64,000 bases of DNA from Conus ventricosus. Its lineage: Eukaryota > Mollusca > Gastropoda > Neogastropoda > Conidae. Made by a program: the position numbers and the translations under genes. Below the pieces are notes generated by a model. That model was not told where the DNA came from, searched no databases, and saw nothing but the letters and a program-made list of their open reading frames with translations. Shown here piece after piece: positions 34,655 through 50,370 of the stretch (positions are counted from its first letter, which is position 1; each line of letters begins with the position of its first letter). Where the stretch lies: NCBI GenBank assembly GCA_018398815.1, contig CM031610.1:40023799-40087798 (forward strand), read 5' to 3'.

Positions 34655-36137
34655 CATTCACACATCTTTTTAAAATACACTTTTTCATAACGCACAAGAA
34701 ACTTCGTTAAAAAATCTTTCTTCCGTAAAATCTTAAATCAGATGAAAAACGTTAATCTCTTTCAGAAATTCAACATCACGTCAGGTGGGACATCTCTGAA
34801 CAAAGTTTTCATGGAGTCTGCTGTAGAGTGTTTATGTCTCACGTCATGCACGTCCCAACACTCTAAAAGAATATGTTTCACTGTGAGTGGAGCATGACAT
34901 GGAATGCACCACGGAGCTTCCTCACTTTTAAATATAAGAATGGGTGTAAAACGAGTGAAAAAAAATAACACCCAGAAATTTGGCTTCTTTTACAGATGGA
35001 ATGGTGTACTTGTCCTGACGAATTTCAGGATCAGCGAAAAAATGACGAAAATTGTGAAAATGGATTGACTGAGTTTTGGTACTTGAAAAGGTAAACCCGT
35101 TTTCCTCAGCCCACTGTTGAATCTTATTAACACAAAGTTGAAGCCGACGCTATGCGCTGGCGTAAGAGGCTCCAACTGCGTACAGCGCGAAGTCATCAAC
35201 AAACAAAGAGGACTCAGAGCCCTGGTTTACTGATTTGACAATGTTGTTGATTTTGATACTGAAAAGAGCAGGAGAAAGAATGCTCCCTTGAGGTACACCC
35301 AACTCCTGCTCACGGATGTCAGACAGCGTGGTGCCAATACGCACTTGGAACTGCCGATCAGCCAGAAAGTTTTGACGAAAGAGAGGCAGATGACCACGAA
35401 AACCAAGTCTATGAAGATCCATAAGGATTCCTGATTTCCAGGTGATGTCGTACGCTTTTTCGAGATAAAAAAAAAAGATAGCGACCACATGCTGTTTATT
35501 GATGAAGGCGTTGCGGATAGTGGTTTTCAGACGGAGTAAATGGTCAACCGTCGAGTGGTACTTCTGGAACCCGCACTGTTCACTGGCTAAAAGGCCATCG
35601 GTTTCCAGCTTCCACATCAGTCGGGAGTTGACCATCTTTTCCATTAGCTTACAGAGGCAGCTGGTTATAGCAACTGGACGATAGTTTGAAGGATTGGTAA
35701 GGTCTTTTCCAGGCTTAGGAATTGGAATGATCAGGGCTTTCCGCCAGGAGGCGGAAAGCACCCTGTGGTCCAGATATGGTCGTAAACTTTGAGAAGGGTC
35801 TGGAGACAACTTTCTGGAGATGCTTCAAAAGCTGATAATGAATATCATCCAGGCCAGGAGCAGAATCGTTGCAGGTTTGCAGAGCTGATTTCAGTTCATC
35901 GATTGAAAAAGGTAGATAGTAGGCTTCAGCTTGTTTGTCAGTTATCAGAGCATTGGCAAGTTTCAGGTGATGAATTGAGGGGTTGGTGCTCTTTCCGTTG
36001 ATTTTCCTGATGATGTTCCAGACTTTTTCTTGGATGTTTTAGATGTCAGCCCGGAGCAGAAGTTTCTTCAAGGCTAACGTTTACTGATTTTAAAAGTGTG
36101 TCTTGTTTTGGCATGGAGTTTCTGACGGGCTCGAATT
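34453..36137 (-). mobile_element. I-like LINE, 5'-truncated and internally deleted
   Basis: Minus strand. The preserved frame 35150-35809 carries reverse-transcriptase blocks: KALIIPIPKPGKDLTNPSNY, then CGFQKYHSTVDHLLRLKTTI, EKAYDITWKSGI, ELGVPQGSILSPALFSIKIN and the catalytic SLFVDDFALY (FVDD in place of YADD/FADD). Upstream (about 35800-36060) an N-terminal RT lead including SIDELKSALQTCNDSAPGLD is readable. Downstream the text jumps from KFLGVIFF-type sequence directly to SEEAPWCIPCHAPLTVKHIL (34762-34971), so the thumb and RNase H region is deleted. The 3' UTR contains a (CA)n run, GGTCGGCTGGGCTATAAGCA and a tail of ten TTACC units at 34453-34502. TTAGAGG flanks the insertion at 34446-34452 and 36138-36144. 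Confidence 0.85.
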
Positions 36138-36870
36138 TTAGAGGAGGAAACGATCATAAACCATAGAGTTTCAGAAGACATCGATGTCATAGCAGGCAGT
36201 GAACAAGAACTCGCCGAACTTCTTTAAAAGGATGGAAGAAACATCAAGACATTGCAAGGAAATCAGCAGCAAGAAGCTGATGGCAAGCCACAATACCACG
36301 TTCACCATCAACACTGAAAAAACTGTACATGCATAGACGGAAATGAACAACTGTTGAATGGTTCACAGTGGCTTGCCTGGGATCCATCTTTAGCAAGGGG
36401 GAAAGTGACAAGAAATCCCATCCAGGGCAGCAAAGACAATGCCAATGCCAGCACCGTCCAGTGCGACTTAAAACCACTACAGAACAACAGCGTCTCAATT
36501 GAACTCAAGATCAGGTTCGTATGTGCGCTGGTATATTTCATTTTCCTGTATTCACGCGAGACAATGATCCTTACAAAGAAGCTAAAAGAAAAAAACAAAG
36601 AAACGAACAAAACAAAAAAAAGAAAAATCCAAGCAATGGAAATAACGTACCCTAAGATACAAACATAACCTGTGTTAATCTTCTCGCATCAGCAATGACC
36701 TGAAGTTTTTCTTTCTCGGTAGTCTTGGATCAGCAATGAAAATTGCGTCAAACTATCCACTAGCATATCGGACCAAATGTAAAGCTATTGACATCAATGA
36801 AGAAAACTGCGTTGGTATGGCCATATAACCAGATCCAGTGGCCTTGCTAAACCTGGGTATGCTGGGAATG
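36138..36870 (+). mobile_element. Decayed RTE-type LINE, 3' part
   Basis: Continues the frame broken at 34452: EETIINHRVSEDIDVIAGSE and QELAELL match GGRTITNLRFADDIDGLAGN and EQELVHLI of the RTE copy at 38980-40668 (the catalytic FADD has become SEDD-like). Further on, KPLQNNSVSIELKIRF and ALVYFIFLYSRETMILTKKL match the thumb region, and RWYGHITRSSGLAK at about 36812-36850 matches WYGHIIRSTGLAK. Many stops and indels; ends in (CAA)n at about 36873-36890. Confidence 0.8.
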
Positions 36871-36889
36871 GAAAAACAACAACAACAAC

Positions 36890-37360
36890 AACCGGGAAGT
36901 CCTGCTTTGCATGAAGTAATGTGCAGCCATCTACTGAAAAAGACTCGTAAGGATGTACTGCCCAGGACATGCATATGTCAAAGGAAATGAGAGCGCAAAC
37001 ACTCCGGCAGGCAAGGCAACAGTAAGGAATTGGCCTATCTGGTAAGGACTGGATTACAACTTGGCCTATCTGGTAAGGACTGGATTACAGCTAGGCCTGT
37101 CTGGTGTGATAAGAAACCAAAAGATATCAACAAACAAGATCGAAGCTACCAGTTTGCAGACCATAACATCAAGAGAACAAGTGGTTGCACATCAGACTAA
37201 AAGGAAGAGCAAGAAACATCGGCAACTAAATATTAGAATGATCTCAGGGTCAACTGTGAAGAATCATAGAGAATGGGGCAGACCCATGCTGTGCCTTTCC
37301 AATGGCAGACACAAATGACTGAGCACAACTTAACTGAGATCACAGAGTTTGAATCTATCA
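36890..37360 (+). mobile_element. LINE RNase H / C-terminal remnant
   Basis: GHAYVKGNESANTPAGKATV (from about 36967) matches the RNase H motif GHxGVKGNERADxLAGKA of non-LTR elements. Downstream text (VRTGLQLGLSGVIRN, VVAHQTKRKSKKHR) is weakly like the C-terminal tail of such ORFs. A 42-bp segment containing TTGGCCTATCTGGTAAGGAC is tandemly repeated at about 37027-37097. No intact frame. Confidence 0.5.
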
Positions 37361-37456
37361 GAATACCCTGGTTTGTTTACCATGCACATATGTGCATTGG
37401 TAAGTGTGCACTCAAGAAGTGATGCAAGTGTGTAATGTGATTGCCCCTAGAAGCGC

Positions 37457-37510
37457 GCGCGCGTGTGTGTGTGGGTGTGTGGGTGTGTGCTCGCGCGCGC
37501 GCACCTACAT

Positions 37511-37552
<42 letters not shown>

Positions 37553-37747
37553 TGTGTGTGTGTGTGTGTGTGTCTGTGTGTGTGTGTGTGTGCGCGCGCG
37601 CGCGCGTGCGTGCGTGCGTGCATGCGTGATGAATGATCATAACCAAGCTTGTGCGTGTGCATGTGTGTGTGTATGTGTGCGTGCGTGTGCGTGCGCGCGC
37701 GCGTGCGTGCGTGCGTGCGTGCATGCGTGATGAATGATCATAACCAA
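37457..37747. repeat. (GT)n/(GC)n microsatellite complex
   Basis: Alternating GT and GC dinucleotides with a repeated end block GTGCATGCGTGATGAATGAT followed by CATAACCAA at about 37619-37645 and 37719-37745. Open frames of V/C or T/H composition here are artefacts of the repeat. Confidence 0.9.
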
Positions 37748-37949
37748 AGATAATACATATAGGATCCTCGCCGTACCTAAACAGCTTCTCGCGGTACATG
37801 TTAATTGTTTGTAAAAGATTTGGTAATTAGATGTATCCCAAACTAAAATACGTGGTTGACCAAGACGTGTATTTCCGTACAAAAATATTAAATTCGAGTT
37901 CTAAGGGAGGCACAGAACTCGCGTTTCTTCATTATCTTTTGTTGCAGAA

Positions 37950-44262
<6,313 letters not shown>

Positions 44263-44856
44263 ATAAGTGAGAAGCTGTCAATATTTTAGTCCTGTTTGGT
44301 TTGTATGGTTGCGTTGTTTTTATGTTAAAACAAGAAACTTGTAGGCACTGCCTCTGAAAAACAAACTTACAATCAGTCTGAACATGGAAACGTTTTATTC
44401 ACTGTCTTCTCGGCATCATTCATGGAAAATGATTTGTCTTAGGTGTAGCAACATTTTAACACTCAGCTGAACAAGGAATTGTAGAATGAAGTCTCTTTCT
44501 TTCTCTACTTAAGTTTCTGTTTTAATTTATTTTACCTCGGTGGAAAGAGCAGTGTCATACAAGAAGAATATGTATCTACCAAAGTGAAGAAGTTGTTATA
44601 AACACAAACATTTTCTGACCTGCAGCTTTTGCAGTGTTTAACACAGATTTGATTAAGACACTCAAATACGGACATGCATATACACGCAGTCATACATGTA
44701 AAGACAGACGTTAGACTAACATCAGGAATCTTGCTGTGAGAAACTGCTGAGTGAATTCAAAGCCAGTGAATATCATGAATGCATAGATCTGTAAATGCTT
44801 CTGGAAAGCGTAACTCAGCACAAGGAAGAACAATGTAAAAAAAAAAAGAAAAAAAA
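44263..44856 (+). other. SMAP 3' UTR candidate
   Basis: AT-rich sequence following the SMAP stop, with no other gene. No AATAAA is visible before the Penelope-derived palindrome starts at 44857. The transcript end is therefore unknown and might lie in the element or beyond it (an AATAAA occurs at about 48560). Confidence 0.4.
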
Positions 44857-44915
44857 ATTAGGAATAGAGTTTGTTTAGAACTTACCGCCAATGACATTGA
44901 CAAAGCACATGACAA

Positions 44916-44950
44916 GACACGATGCATTTCAACCACTTGGGTTTCTTCAG
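44916..44950 (-). ncRNA. Hammerhead-like ribozyme core, left arm
   Basis: On the minus strand CTGAAGA, AACC, CAAGT, GGTT, GAAA, TGC, ATC, GTGTC occur in that order. CUGANGA and GAAA are the invariant hammerhead boxes. AACC/GGTT gives a perfect 4-bp stem II, and A-TGC/GTG-T gives a short stem III with GUC as cleavage triplet. Hammerheads are known in Penelope-like elements. A convincing stem I next to the core was not found, so activity is doubtful. Confidence 0.45.
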
Positions 44951-45472
44951 GCGAAAAAATAAATCACATTTAACATGTGGGACAGTACAAACAAAGAACG
45001 AAAAAAGAATGAAAAATGACTCATCCGTTGTTGTCCATGTGGTCGGTAGGCGGAAATGACATGGGGCCAGGGGGATTATGGGAGAGGAAACGGAGGGGGG
45101 GGGGGGGGGGGTTGCGTCGGGGGAGGTGTGTGTGTGATATGATGGGGTTGTGTGTCTAGTTTATTGGGATGGTGTGATATCTTTGTGATGGTTGTGGTAA
45201 TGGTGGATTGATAATAATGGTAAGGGGAAAGAAGGGGGGGGGGGGGGGGGGGGGGAACTGAGGGGGAAAAAAAAAAAAAAGTGGGGGGGGGGGGGGGATT
45301 TAAGGGGAAGGATAAAACAAAATTAAGATTAAATAGATGGAGGGTTGCTGTAACTACTGTATGAAGTGAGTGAAGGGGATGTGGTGGTGGTGTATGTATG
45401 TGTGTGTGTATGTGTGTGTGTTGGTAGGGGATATTGCCAACTGATGTGGAAGTGGTGGGTATGTGTGTTTGG

Positions 45473-46084
45473 TTATTGTTGGATATTGATGCCTTGGGGG
45501 TGTAGTGTGCCCAGTTTGGCAATGAGATGGGATTCTTGAGTTGTGCGTTCAAAGCTGTCACTCTGTGACTGCCAGAGTGCCATAACTTTGACATGGTCGA
45601 TGTTGTGTTGGGTGTGGTTGAAGTGTAGGGCGACGGGTTTGGGTCGGTGGTGGCGGATATCAGCCAGGTGTTCAGAGATGCGTGTTTCAAGTGTGCGTGA
45701 CGTTTCCCCTATGTAGATCTTGCCACACAGCTGGCAGTGGATGGCATATATAATGTTGCGGCTCTGACATGAGAATGTGCGTTTGACTGTGAAGGAGTCT
45801 TTGGGGCCCTGTAAGATGGTGTCTGGTTTGGTGAGGGGGCAGATTTTGCAGTTGGGTTTAGAGCAGGGGTGAGTACCTGGTGGTGTAGCTGTGGTTCTGT
45901 TCAAACTGGACCGCACGAGGAGGTCTTTGAGGTTTTTGTCACGTTTGAATGTGATCATGGGTTTGGTATGGAAGGCGGGTTTGTGGTTATGTACAATGTG
46001 CCAATTGGATTTGAGGATCCTACAGATGGGGAGGGTGTGCGGGTGGTAGAGGAGGTAGGCTGTGGGTCTGTCAGACAGACCCAC
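45473..46084 (-). CDS. Penelope-like element GIY-YIG endonuclease (left arm, intact frame)
   Basis: 203 codons on the minus strand from the palindrome centre to TAA at 45473. The N-terminal part (TKPMITFKRDKNLKDLLVRS) is the linker common to these elements. A Cys cluster follows (CSKPNCKICPL), then the GIY-YIG nuclease: IIYAIHCQLCGKIYIGETSR (the IYA...IYIG tyrosines), the catalytic RTLETRISEH arginine region, and the ESHLIAKLGTLHPQGIN glutamate helix. In Penelope-like elements this domain sits C-terminal to the reverse transcriptase and cuts the target DNA. The RT part is absent because the copy is truncated at the palindrome centre. The ATG at 46084 is fortuitous, created across the inverted junction. 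Classification as Penelope-like is by domain pattern; another GIY-YIG retroelement group is possible. Confidence 0.8.
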   Translation of the reverse strand: MGLSDRPTAYLLYHPHTLPICRILKSNWHIVHNHKPAFHTKPMITFKRDKNLKDLLVRSSLNRTTATPPGTHPCSKPNCKICPLTKPDTILQGPKDSFTVKRTFSCQSRNIIYAIHCQLCGKIYIGETSRTLETRISEHLADIRHHRPKPVALHFNHTQHNIDHVKVMALWQSQSDSFERTTQESHLIAKLGTLHPQGINIQQ

Positions 46085-46671
46085 AGCCTACCTCCTCTAC
46101 CACCCGCACACCCTCCCCATCTGTAGGATCCTCAAATCCAATTGGCACATTGTACATAACCACAAACCCGCCTTCCATACCAAACCCATGATCACATTCA
46201 AACGTGACAAAAACCTCAAAGACCTCCTCGTGCGGTCCAGTTTGAACAGAACCACAGCTACACCACCAGGTACTCACCCTGCTCTAAACCCAACTGCAAA
46301 ATCTGCCCCTCACCAAACCAGACACCATCTTACAGGGCCCCAAAGACTCCTTCACAGTCAAACGCACATTCTCATGTCAGAGCCGCAACATTATATATGC
46401 CATCCACTGCCAGCTGTGTGGCAAGATCTACATAGGGGAAACGTCACGCACACTTGAAACACGCATCTCTGAACACCTGGCTGATATCCGCCACCACCGA
46501 CCCAAACCTGTCGCCCTACACTTCAACCACACCCAACACAACATCGACCATGTCAAAGTTATGGCACTCTGGCAGTCACAGAGTGACAGCTTTGAACGCA
46601 CAACTCAAGAATCCCATCTCATTGCCAAACTGGGCACACTACACCCCCAAGGCATCAATATCCAACAATAA
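46062..46671 (+). pseudogene. Penelope-like GIY-YIG endonuclease (right arm, frameshifted)
   Basis: Mirror copy of the left-arm frame. It matches through PPGTHP, then loses one C near 46280 and another near 46308, so the Cys cluster and nuclease start are out of frame. The nuclease part (NIIYAIHCQLCGKIYIGETS onward) is readable up to TAA at 46669-46671. Both losses are in C runs, so they could be consensus errors. Confidence 0.8.
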
Positions 46672-47169
46672 CCAAACACACATACCCACACTTCCACATC
46701 AGTTGGCAATATCCCCTACCAACACACACACATACACACACACATACATACACCACCACCACATCCCCTTCACTCACTTCATACAGTAGTTACAGCAACC
46801 CTCTATCTATTTAATCTTAATTTTGTTTTATCCTTCCCCTTAAATCCCCCCCCCACTTTTTTTTCCCCCCTCAGTCCCCCCCCCCCCCCCCCCCTTCTTT
46901 CCCTTACCATTATTATCAATCCACCATTACCACAACCATCACAAAGATATCACACCATCCCAATAAACTAGACACACAACCCCATCATATCACACACACA
47001 ACCTCCCCCGACGCAACCCCCCCCCCTCGTTTCCTCTCCCATAATCCCCTGGCCCCACGTCATTTCCGCCTACCGACCACATGGACAACAACGGACGAGT
47101 CATTTTTCATTCTTTTTTCGTTCTTTGTTTGTACTGTCCCACATGTTAAATGTGATTTATTTTTTTCGC

Positions 47170-47205
47170 CTGAAGAAGACCCAAGTGGTTGAAATGCATC
47201 GTGTC
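47170..47205 (+). ncRNA. Hammerhead-like ribozyme core, right arm
   Basis: Same motif as the left arm (CTGAAGA ... GGTT, GAAA, TGC, ATC, GTGTC), but stem II reads AGACC instead of AACC, adding one base and a G-T pair. Conservation of the box sequences on both arms is expected from recent duplication and is not independent evidence of function. Confidence 0.4.
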
Positions 47206-47271
47206 TTGTCATGTGCTTTGTTTGTCAATGTCATTGGCGGTAAGTTCTAAACAAACTCTATTCCTAATTTT

Positions 47272-50200
47272 GCTTCGTTCGCCGCCGTCAGTCACTCCAT
47301 TTTGAAATGTAAAATAGTCAAATAGAGTGTAATGGGAATGAAAAGAAAGCTAACATCTTTTGCACTGTCGTAAAGGCACACAGCTGAAACCATCAGCTCC
47401 TTTTGCCCGTTTAAGCTCAATCCACAAATTTTTTTCTGCATGGACGTTCTGATCATGATTAAGAACTGATGGTGCTTCTTGGGGTTTGTGCTCGTTTCAC
47501 CTGTATTTTCCCACCATCTTCTCAAACGTGCTGCAGGCTTCATGTCATATACAGCAGATCTGTCATACTGGGTGTTCTTGCACCTTTTTTAACACATGAT
47601 ACAAAAATATTTTTCATTGTTTCAATAGAGGGAAGTGTTTCATACGCAGCACCATCTCAATCTCACCCATAAGACATTAATGGATGCATGGATTTTCCAG
47701 TAATATTCTCAGTGTCTTAGCATACCTCAGAGCTATGTGCTCTTGTTTCAGCTGCTACATCTTGGTCCTCTGATTCAAGTGTATACATACATCACCTCAT
47801 CAACGCCTGCAGAATGTTACCTGGCTTGAGGAAGTCTTGAGCGTGTAATTATTCACCTGCACTAATTTACCAGTGTCACATGGCAGCGATGGTCAGATTA
47901 TGGATCAGTCTGTGCTTGTCTTTCATTCTTTTGAACTGGACATGTCATCACTCCCTGAAGGTGCTAAGCAGCTGTGGACAGGAATGTGGTTTGAGAATAC
48001 CCCCACCCCCCTCCATGCACACACACACAAGTTGTTGAACATGTCTCAAAAGTTCTTTTTCTCCTGTTGAGATTTGCCCTGTGCCTACAAAAATAACAAC
48101 TCAAAAAGGTATGGTCAGTCAAAACTGTTATCACTGTTTAGAATCGTGTTTTCTGAATTTTTTTTGAAACTTCAGCTAAGAATTTTTGCGCTACCCTTGC
48201 ATCAAATAAGTACAACTTTGTTTTGTGCATGATTTCAACTTTTTGATCATGTTAAGTTTAAAAAAAGTGTTACTATATTCCCAGCAGTAGACTGGCTATG
48301 TTGCGGTCAGGTATGCTTGATTTAAGAGGTGCCATTGGTGATTAGTTTTAAATGGTTTTGTCGCTTTTTATTTCATTTTGTTCAGTTCCTGCATTTCATA
48401 TGTACAAATTTTCATATCCTGAGCATTACTGGCAGCTTTAGAAGGAAATACCCATAGTTCTATTCTTGGTTTCATGTTTGTCTCAGCATTTTCATATTGT
48501 TCAGCATGGTAAACGCTTTTCGCTTTTGTGGTAGTATCTGTGTGGACTGATTTTAGAAAATAAAATTCATCATCATCATCATGAGAAACATTTGTTATCC
48601 GTTTATAATTTTAATGATTTTTCTCTCTCTCTGTCTTCATCTTATTTCATTTCTGTCTTACCTTCCATATCTTCTCTAGAGTACTAGCCTGTCCTTCCAT
48701 ATCTTCTCTAGAGTACTAGCCTGTGCTGCTTCTTCCAGCTCCCTGTTCACAAACATACATACTTAGTACACTAGCTACCAAGACTGTGCCAACAATAATT
48801 GCTAATTGCCAAGTCAGTTTTAGTGAGCATCCCTCACCAGAAGAAGCCACTGTCTATTTAGGACCGTCTCCATCAGCTTCCTGACACCAAACATTTGAAC
48901 AGAAACTTGCCATAGATATGGAAGTGAAGAGGAAAGTAAAATTGTGGTCACCATGTGAGGAAGGTATGATGGGCATTACAGAACTTACCGACTTACTAGA
49001 GCAACACTCTCAAAAGAGACAATCGTTTGGCTTCATCTTGGTCGTCACTGGAATCGGAAACTTTCAGTCTGTCCTTTGAAAGGGTGTGGTGCCAGGTCAG
49101 AGGCAGAGTAGAGAGAAGGGGTAGTAGGGAAGGCTCAAGGAGCCAGCGAGTGGCTTGTATCTTCATTCACTGTATCTGAAACTGTGTTCTAACCGTAAGA
49201 CTGTATTTCGAGGAAATTCTTACACATGTACTGATAACTCCTATAATTTTATTTTTATTATGTGGATACTATGGGGGAAAAGTGGTGATATGCAATATAG
49301 AAGCCTGGTGCTGTATTCTGTAACATCACGTGCCAACAGAAGAAGGCTTTTTGATAACAATCAATTTTCTTTCTTTCAGTCCAAACGATGAACACCAGAA
49401 ATCGTTTTTCCAAAAAGATTTTAATTACATCTGTATGTCAATGCCAGAACAGAAACTATGTATGGCATTGTATCAGTAAACTATAAGCATATAAACAAAT
49501 ATCAAATCACACACACTGACACAGACCAGATACACCACATACAGGACGGAAGATAAATGAACAAATGGTGAAACACCCATCAAACGATGCAAGACGGACA
49601 CCATCAAGGACAATCAATTGAGAGGGTTGTCGGGAATTCCTGATCTTTTGGACGGAATGATTTCTTGGAATTGGAGAATACTATCAATCATATAGCTCCA
49701 TCTTACAAGTCTAGCAGATTGCTAAATATCGTACGTTTTGGAGAGGAGGAGAGTGGATGGGGGATGACAAGCTGTGATAGAATATACTGAAACTGCAGAA
49801 AGCTTGTTGGACAAATGCTGTCAGAGAGACAGTCTGGCAGATGCAGAATACCAGTAACACTGTACATAAAGGTAGGTCAGATTCAGCTGGGGTGGAATAA
49901 GAGAGCTATAGAAATAGAGAAATGTGATCTCAATCCAGTCTGCAGGCAATGAATACGATGAGAATGCAATCGTTGAACAATGATTCGCTCACGCTGGATG
50001 CACAGACAGTGACGCAAAATTGTAATGCCAAGCAAACTGGCAGCGGATCATGCAGCCTCTCATGTAGTATGGTTGATATGAACAAGACAGCATGGTAGAT
50101 GGAGTGAACTGTATGACACACCTGGATGTACCCATCTTTGATTTGAGTTGTTTTATTCATTGGTTTTACATTCAGATTCAAACACATACAGTACAGAGAT

Positions 50201-50370
50201 TAATGACATTTACAAGCAGAACAATATAAATAAAATGATGATCAACATGAAATAAAGATATACATAGGTAGGTTAAAATCAAAGGAAGCACTTTTTCCAC
50301 TGAAAACAATCCAGAACATTTGGCCCATAGTTCAAAGCACACACAGAACAAGGACAGAGGAAGAAATAAA
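47272..50370. other. Non-coding, no gene recognised
   Basis: Ordinary unique sequence. Noted items: a 32-bp exact tandem duplication at about 48662-48723 (CCTTCCATATCTTCTCTAGA then GTACTAGCCTGT, twice), and an AATAAA at about 48560 followed by (TCA)n. Short frames such as 47292-47543 (minus) have no recognisable domain. Confidence 0.5.

Larger units (their letters stand above)
44857..47271. repeat. 2.4-kb palindrome of two Penelope-like 3' halves
   Basis: Left arm 44857-46072 and right arm 46074-47271 are reverse complements with only small length differences in homopolymers, dinucleotide runs and a few single bases. The dyad axis is the A at 46073 inside GTGGGTCTGTC-A-GACAGACCCAC, so there is essentially no spacer. 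Each arm carries, reading outward, a GIY-YIG endonuclease frame, a (CA)n/(GT)n and poly-C/poly-G rich 3' UTR and, near the outer end, a hammerhead-like motif. The outer limits are AGGAATAGAGTTTGTTTAGA on the left and its complement on the right. Confidence 0.92.

Noticed and set aside
37377..37799. 140-codon frame rich in Thr, His, Arg and Ala
   Set aside because: Translation of a (GT)n/(GC)n microsatellite; the same applies to frames at 32016-32438, 33279-33575, 41600-41851 and 41918-42183.
45076..45690. 204-codon Thr/Pro/His-rich frame
   Set aside because: Alternative frame over the end of the GIY-YIG gene and its simple-repeat 3' UTR; the nuclease frame at 45473-46084 explains the locus.
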